From assembly GCA_013824015.1 (NCBI GenBank), contig PNNC01000029.1:1-46471 (forward strand): a stretch of DNA of 46,471 nt, given 5' to 3'. The notes below the pieces were generated by a model. That model saw nothing but the letters and a program-made list of their open reading frames with translations, was not told where the DNA came from and searched no databases. Made by a program: the position numbers and the translations under genes. This document shows positions 42,924-46,471 of the stretch, piece after piece. This stretch comes from Polaromonas sp. (GTDB lineage Bacteria; Pseudomonadota; Gammaproteobacteria; Burkholderiales; Burkholderiaceae_C). The first letter of the stretch is position 1. Each line of letters starts with the position of its first letter.

Positions 42924-43028
42924 GAGGGTGTCTCCGTTGGGTCAGTCAGCACATCATAGGGATGTTGCGAAGCCAAATAGGCCGTGCGGGGCTCGGGTTT
43001 GTCACCCGTGAGACCGTAAAATCAGGGC

Positions 43029-43835
43029 ATGAAAATCCTGATCTGCAACGACGATGGCTACCAGGCCTCCGGCATCATTGCCCTGTATGAAGCGCTGAAG
43101 GACATTGCCGATGTGGAGGTGGTGGCGCCGGAGCAGAACAACAGCGCCAAATCGAACGCGCTGACCCTGCATTCGCCGATGTATGTGCAGACCGCGGCCA
43201 ACGGCTTTCGCTACATCAACGGCACACCGGCCGATTGTGTGCACATTGCGCTGACCGGGCTGCTGGGTTACCGGCCGGACCTGGTGGTGTCGGGCATCAA
43301 CAACGGCGCCAACATGGGCGACGACACGATTTATTCGGGCACCGTCGGCGCGGCCATGGAGGGTTACCTGTTCGGCATCCCCTCGATCGCGTTTTCGCAG
43401 ACCGAAAAGGGCTGGGGCCACATCGACACGGCGGGACGGCGCGCGCGCGACCTGGTGCAGCAACTGATTCCCTCGCTCGAAAAAATTGCTGAAGGCGCAC
43501 TGCCGACGGTGGCGCCCTGGTTGCTCAATGTGAACATTCCCAACCTGCCCGACGAACAGTTGAAGGGTTACAAGGTCTGCCGCCTGGGCCGGCGCCATGC
43601 CGCCGAACGTGTCATCACGCAGACCAGCCCGCGCGGCGAAACCATGTACTGGATTGGCGGCGCGGGACCGGCCAAGGAAGAGGGCGAGGGCACCGACTTT
43701 TTTGCGACCAAACACGGCTTTGTCGCCATCACGCCGCTGCAGGTGGACCTGACCGACCATGAGCGCCTGCCGTACTGGGCGCAGACCGCGGCCAAACTCA
43801 CGCAGGACAGCGTCGCCACGCCGGTGGCCGCATGA
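43029..43835 (+). CDS. surE: 5'-nucleotidase / stationary-phase survival protein SurE
   Basis: A 268-residue metal-dependent phosphatase acting on nucleoside monophosphates and short polyphosphate. The metal site is Asp8-Asp9 (ICNDDGY), Ser in NNSAKSNALT and Asn in SGINNGANMGDDTIYSGTVGAA. It is followed by pcm with an ATGA overlap and by nlpD, the usual stress block, but rpoS is not downstream. Confidence 0.96.
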   Translation: MKILICNDDGYQASGIIALYEALKDIADVEVVAPEQNNSAKSNALTLHSPMYVQTAANGFRYINGTPADCVHIALTGLLGYRPDLVVSGINNGANMGDDTIYSGTVGAAMEGYLFGIPSIAFSQTEKGWGHIDTAGRRARDLVQQLIPSLEKIAEGALPTVAPWLLNVNIPNLPDEQLKGYKVCRLGRRHAAERVITQTSPRGETMYWIGGAGPAKEEGEGTDFFATKHGFVAITPLQVDLTDHERLPYWAQTAAKLTQDSVATPVAA

Positions 43836-44653
43836 CGCCCCCAGCGACGCCCAAACGCCCGGGTTTTCCGGTGCGCCTGGAGCCTGACGCCGGCACCCCG
43901 TCTGCTACCAAAAAGGTAGCGGGGCGGGCCCATCCCGAAAGGGCCAGCGGTCTGTTTGACATGAAAATTCCGGCAAAAGCCGCGGTCTCCAGCGGTGTCG
44001 GCCTGGACTCGCGCGCGGTGCGCACGCGCATGGTGCAAAAGCTCGCGGCACAGGGCATTTCCGATGCGCAAGTGCTGGCCGCCATGGGCCAGGTGGAGCG
44101 GCATCGTTTTGTGGACACCGCGCTGGTGAACCAGGCCTACGAGGACACCAGCCTGCCGATCGGCCTGGGCCAGACGATTTCCAAGCCGAATGTGGTGGCG
44201 CGCATGCTGGAGCTGCTGCGCCAGGGCGTGGCCAGCCCTTCGGCCAAGCTGGGCCGGGTGCTGGAGATCGGCACTGGCTGCGGCTACCAGGCGGCGGTGC
44301 TGGGCCAGCTCGCCAGCGAGGTCTACAGCATCGAACGCCTGCGCGGGCTGCACGACAAGGCGCGCGAGAACCTGCGCGCCTTGCGGCTGGCCAATGTGCA
44401 CCTGCTGTTTGGTGACGGCATGCTGGGGTATGCGAAGGGCGCGCCCTATGCAGCCATCATTGCGGCGGCTGGCGGTGAGGCGATTCCGCAGGCCTGGGTG
44501 GAGCAACTGGCTGTGGGTGGCCGCCTGGTCGCGCCCATGCACATGGCCGGCGGCGCCCAGGCGCTGGTGGTGCTCGACAGGACCGCGCAGGGCGTGACCC
44601 AGACGGTTCTGGAAGCGGTGCACTTTGTCCCTTTAAAATCGGGAACCAGCTAG
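43832..44653 (+). CDS. pcm: Protein-L-isoaspartate O-methyltransferase
   Basis: A 273-residue SAM-dependent repair enzyme that methylates isoaspartyl residues in damaged proteins. SAM motif I is VLEIGTGCGYQAAVL; the family Ser is in GLGQTISKPNVVARM; the late motif is GRLVAPM. The protein is about 50 residues longer at the N-terminus than enterobacterial Pcm. Residues 25-43 are encoded by a copy of the 57-bp repeat (43904-43960). I kept the start at 43832 because it overlaps the surE stop (ATGA) and opens with RPGFPVRL, but ATG at 43961, immediately after the repeat, is possible. Confidence 0.93.
   Translation: MTPPATPKRPGFPVRLEPDAGTPSATKKVAGRAHPERASGLFDMKIPAKAAVSSGVGLDSRAVRTRMVQKLAAQGISDAQVLAAMGQVERHRFVDTALVNQAYEDTSLPIGLGQTISKPNVVARMLELLRQGVASPSAKLGRVLEIGTGCGYQAAVLGQLASEVYSIERLRGLHDKARENLRALRLANVHLLFGDGMLGYAKGAPYAAIIAAAGGEAIPQAWVEQLAVGGRLVAPMHMAGGAQALVVLDRTAQGVTQTVLEAVHFVPLKSGTS
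43904..43960 (+). repeat. 57-bp palindromic repeat, copy E, inside pcm
   Basis: GCTACC-AAAAA-GGTAGC, a perfect first dyad, then the GGGCCCATCC...GGGCC dyad and the CTGTTTGAC end. It is the best-preserved copy. Its 57 bases equal 19 codons, and the surrounding pcm frame is intact. Confidence 0.65.
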
Positions 44654-44750
44654 CCGGCGCTGCAAAAGCGCACACTGGCTGTCCTGAACCAAAACCGGCG
44701 CCACGCGTCACACCTGTCATACACAGCATTTGGAAAAGGTGAATACATCA

Positions 44751-45659
44751 ATGAATCAACAAGCAGGGCTCCCCATGGCAGCGTTTTCTTCCACAGCCCT
44801 TGAAGCGCCCCGCGCCGGCAAGGGCGCCGCTCGCCTGGCCCTGAGCTGCCTGCTGGCAGCCGCGGTGCTGCTGGTGGCGGCCTGCGGCTCGCGCGGCCCG
44901 AACCGCGCACCGGTCGAAGACCGTGGCGCCGGCATGACACGCGCGCCGTCCGTCGCCATGGACCCGGCCAGTGTCAAGCTGCTGCCCGGCGCCGAAAACG
45001 CCGGCAAACCCGGTTACTACACCGTCAGGCCCGGCGACACGCTGATCCGCATTGGCCTGGACACCGGCCAGAACTGGCGCGACATCGGGCGCTGGAGCAA
45101 TCTCGAGAACCCCAACCTGATCGAGGTCGGTCAGGTGCTGCGCGTGGTGCCACCCGAGTCGGTGGCGGTGGCCCGGCCGGTGACTTCCAGCGCGGTGGCA
45201 CCGGTCAGCCCGGCATCGGCGCCGGCGGCGAGTGCGCCCGCACAGGCATCCAGCGCGCCGAAAGCCGCACCTGCGGCCAGCGGCAGCGATGAAGACGTGG
45301 CCTGGATCTGGCCGGCGCAGGGCACCGTGCTCGCGGGTTTTGACGAGGCCAAGAACAAGGGCGTGGACATCTCCGGCAAGGCTGGCGATGCGGTGATGGC
45401 CTCGGCCGATGGCCGTGTGGTGTATGCCGGCGCCGGCCTGCGCGGTTACGGCAACCTGATCATCCTCAAACACAACAACACCTTCCTGACGGCCTATGCG
45501 CACAACCAGACCCTGCTGGTCAAGGAAGACCAGTCGGTGCGCAAGGGCCAGAAGATTGCCGAGATGGGCAACAGCGACGCCGACCGCGTGAAGCTGCACT
45601 TTGAGATCCGCCGCCAGGGCAAACCGGTCGATCCGGCCAAGTACCTGCCGGCCAAATAG
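44751..45659 (+). CDS. nlpD: NlpD-like LysM/LytM lipoprotein (amidase activator)
   Basis: A 302-residue lipoprotein: a signal ending LLVAAC, a LysM domain at about 90-135 (GYYTVRPGDTLIRIGLDTGQNWRDIGRWSN), an Ala/Pro/Ser linker and a C-terminal M23 (LytM) domain from about residue 185. Active M23 peptidases have a His in the HxGxDI motif; here it is NKGVDISG, so the zinc site is incomplete and, like E. coli NlpD, the protein probably activates a cell-wall amidase at division rather than cutting peptidoglycan. The ATG at 44751 follows AAGGTG; TTG at 44730 is an alternative. It follows surE-pcm, as in many proteobacteria. Confidence 0.92.
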   Translation: MNQQAGLPMAAFSSTALEAPRAGKGAARLALSCLLAAAVLLVAACGSRGPNRAPVEDRGAGMTRAPSVAMDPASVKLLPGAENAGKPGYYTVRPGDTLIRIGLDTGQNWRDIGRWSNLENPNLIEVGQVLRVVPPESVAVARPVTSSAVAPVSPASAPAASAPAQASSAPKAAPAASGSDEDVAWIWPAQGTVLAGFDEAKNKGVDISGKAGDAVMASADGRVVYAGAGLRGYGNLIILKHNNTFLTAYAHNQTLLVKEDQSVRKGQKIAEMGNSDADRVKLHFEIRRQGKPVDPAKYLPAK

Positions 45660-45675
45660 CCTGGCGCGCCTGCAC

Positions 45676-45703
45676 AAAAAAGCCCTGCATGCAGGGCTTT
45701 TTT
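45676..45703. terminator. Bidirectional rho-independent terminator after nlpD
   Basis: AAAAAA-GCCCTGCA / TGCAGGGC-TTTTTT, a perfect palindrome 17 bases after the nlpD stop. The A and T runs make it work on both strands, so it also ends the VOC gene transcript from the other side. Confidence 0.9.
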
Positions 45704-45730
45704 GATGGCTGCCCGCAGCCGCCGGACAGC

Positions 45731-45787
45731 GTCAAATAGACCACCCGCCCATGTTCGGCAAGCGCCGCCAGCTATTGATTTGATAGC
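45731..45787 (-). repeat. 57-bp palindromic repeat, copy D (inverted), at the end of the VOC gene
   Basis: Read on the minus strand it starts GCTATCAAATCAATAGCTG, passes a GGCGCTTGCC...GGGCGG middle and ends TCTATTTGAC. Its first 16 bases are the last codons and the TAG stop of the VOC gene. Confidence 0.65.
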
Positions 45788-46200
45788 GTTGGGGCCGGCG
45801 ACAACAACTCGTCGTAGCCGCGGCCGGTGAACTGCAGCAAATCGATGCCGTGGCCAAAAGGGTCGGCCAGACCGGCGATGCGGCCCCAGGCGCGGTTGTT
45901 CACCGGCATCTCGAGCACCGCGCCGTGTTTCACCAGGCGTGCCACCGCAGCGTCGATATCGTCCACCACAAAGTCCAGGTGCACCGGTGTCCAGTGGCGC
46001 TGGTAGCTGCGTTGCGTGTCGCTGCCGGGCAGCGGCTTGGTGCCTGCCGCGTTGAGCAGCAGGTCAATCGGGCTGCTCGCGCCGAGGATTTCGGTGAAGG
46101 CGTTTTTGTAGCGCCGGCCGATGCTCAGGCGCAGCCCGCCGGTGTAGAACGCGATGGCGCGTTCCATGTCGTCCACATCGATGCAGATGCGCAGATCCAT
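45772..46200 (-). CDS. VOC-family (glyoxalase/bleomycin-resistance fold) protein
   Basis: A 142-residue protein of two beta-alpha-beta3 modules: MDLRICIDVDDMERAIAFYTGGL opens the first, PVHLDFVVDDIDAAVARLVKHGA the second, and DPFGHGIDLLQF is the usual C-terminal motif. Possible metal ligands are His in VHLDF and the late Glu/Asp-His region. Roles in the fold range from glyoxalase to dioxygenase to antibiotic binding; none is indicated. The C-terminal TLSNQ and stop codon come from repeat copy D, so the protein end is probably recent. Confidence 0.85.
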   Translation of the reverse strand: MDLRICIDVDDMERAIAFYTGGLRLSIGRRYKNAFTEILGASSPIDLLLNAAGTKPLPGSDTQRSYQRHWTPVHLDFVVDDIDAAVARLVKHGAVLEMPVNNRAWGRIAGLADPFGHGIDLLQFTGRGYDELLSPAPTLSNQ

Positions 46201-46264
46201 GACAGATTCCTTTTTCGCGGCTGGCGTGACCCGGAAATGTTATCCCACCCTGAGACAATAGCGC

Positions 46265-46471
46265 ATGGCCAGACGACACCACAACAAAGCAAAACCCCCC
46301 GCAAGCGATAAGCCGCCGGTGGACTACCCGCCCGATATCCTCAACGTCGAGTCGCTCGACATCGAGGCCCAGGGCATTGCGCACCGCGAAGACGGCAAGG
46401 TGGTGTTCATCGACGGCGCGCTCCCGTTTGAACGTGTCAGCGCCAGCGTCTACCGCAAGAAGCCGGCGTTT
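46265..46471 (+). CDS. rlmD: 23S rRNA (uracil-C5)-methyltransferase RlmD (N-terminal part; gene runs off the window)
   Basis: The frame is open from ATG at 46265 to the window edge (69 codons). After a basic start ([12 protein letters not shown]) comes a TRAM domain: [33 protein letters not shown], the RNA-binding beta-barrel found before the methyltransferase domain of RlmD/RumA, which methylates U1939 of 23S rRNA. The catalytic part and iron-sulfur cysteines are outside the window, so another TRAM methyltransferase (RlmC-like) is not excluded. Confidence 0.85.
   Translation, partial: MARRHHNKAKPPASDKPPVDYPPDILNVESLDIEAQGIAHREDGKVVFIDGALPFERVSASVYRKKPAF

Noticed and set aside
1-46471. CRISPR arrays, insertion sequences, prophage or integron
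   Set aside because: I saw no regularly spaced direct repeats, transposase, integrase or phage structural genes. The only repeated DNA recognised is the 57-bp palindromic family, the 143-bp palindrome and short operator-like repeats.

Overview
The window is chromosomal DNA from a GC-rich betaproteobacterium, most likely Burkholderiales/Comamonadaceae (Polaromonas-, Rhodoferax- or Variovorax-like). The evidence is a phasin of polyhydroxyalkanoate granules, EF-P with Arg32 beside its rhamnosyltransferase EarP, the hup-tRNA-Val-ppiD block, surE-pcm-nlpD near rlmD, many tripartite and ABC uptake systems with LysR/GntR control, and a 57-bp palindromic repeat scattered through the region. I see no insertion sequence, prophage, CRISPR array or integron. 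Coding density is very high and no gene-free stretch exceeds 300 bases.

Layout. 1-4.8 kb: end-truncated iron-binding protein gene, patatin-like lipoprotein, phasin with a readable promoter and two PhaR-type operators, a branched-chain amino-acid-type binding protein and a histone-deacetylase-like enzyme. 4.8-13.9 kb: a BMP-type (nucleoside/nucleobase class) ABC importer on the minus strand, a LysR regulator, and a plus-strand operon of a 2-oxoglutarate/Fe(II) dioxygenase, a ring-opening amidohydrolase (cyanuric acid amidohydrolase/barbiturase family), a thioesterase and a nitroreductase. A nearly identical 25-bp operator stands before the importer and in the lysR/dioxygenase gap, so the two arms look like one regulon for uptake and ring opening of an N-heterocycle. 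13.9-21.2 kb: a single-strand catabolic block (GntR regulator, TRAP transporter, FAD oxidoreductase, crotonase, CoA-transferase) for an unknown carboxylic acid.

21.4-34.5 kb is mostly housekeeping: FKBP isomerase, pncB behind a 143-bp palindrome, a NhaD/ArsB-type transporter, a 2-hydroxyacid dehydrogenase, rmuC, an MFS transporter, a LOG-family protein, efp-earP, uvrC, pgsA and an EamA exporter. 34.4-37.5 kb: LysR regulator divergent from an Asp-nucleophile hydrolase carrying the complete fluoroacetate-dehalogenase residue set and a tartrate/D-malate-type dehydrogenase. 37.5-46.5 kb: HU, tRNA-Val, ppiD, tRNA-His, an epimerase-like protein, a response regulator, a quinone oxidoreductase, surE-pcm-nlpD (with rpoS missing from its usual place), a VOC protein and the start of rlmD.

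The most interesting signals are the LysR-linked heterocycle locus with its duplicated operator, the 57-bp repeat family that has entered the reading frames of earP and pcm and supplies the stop codon of the VOC gene, the dehalogenase-dehydrogenase pair, and the palindrome that ends five bases before pncB.
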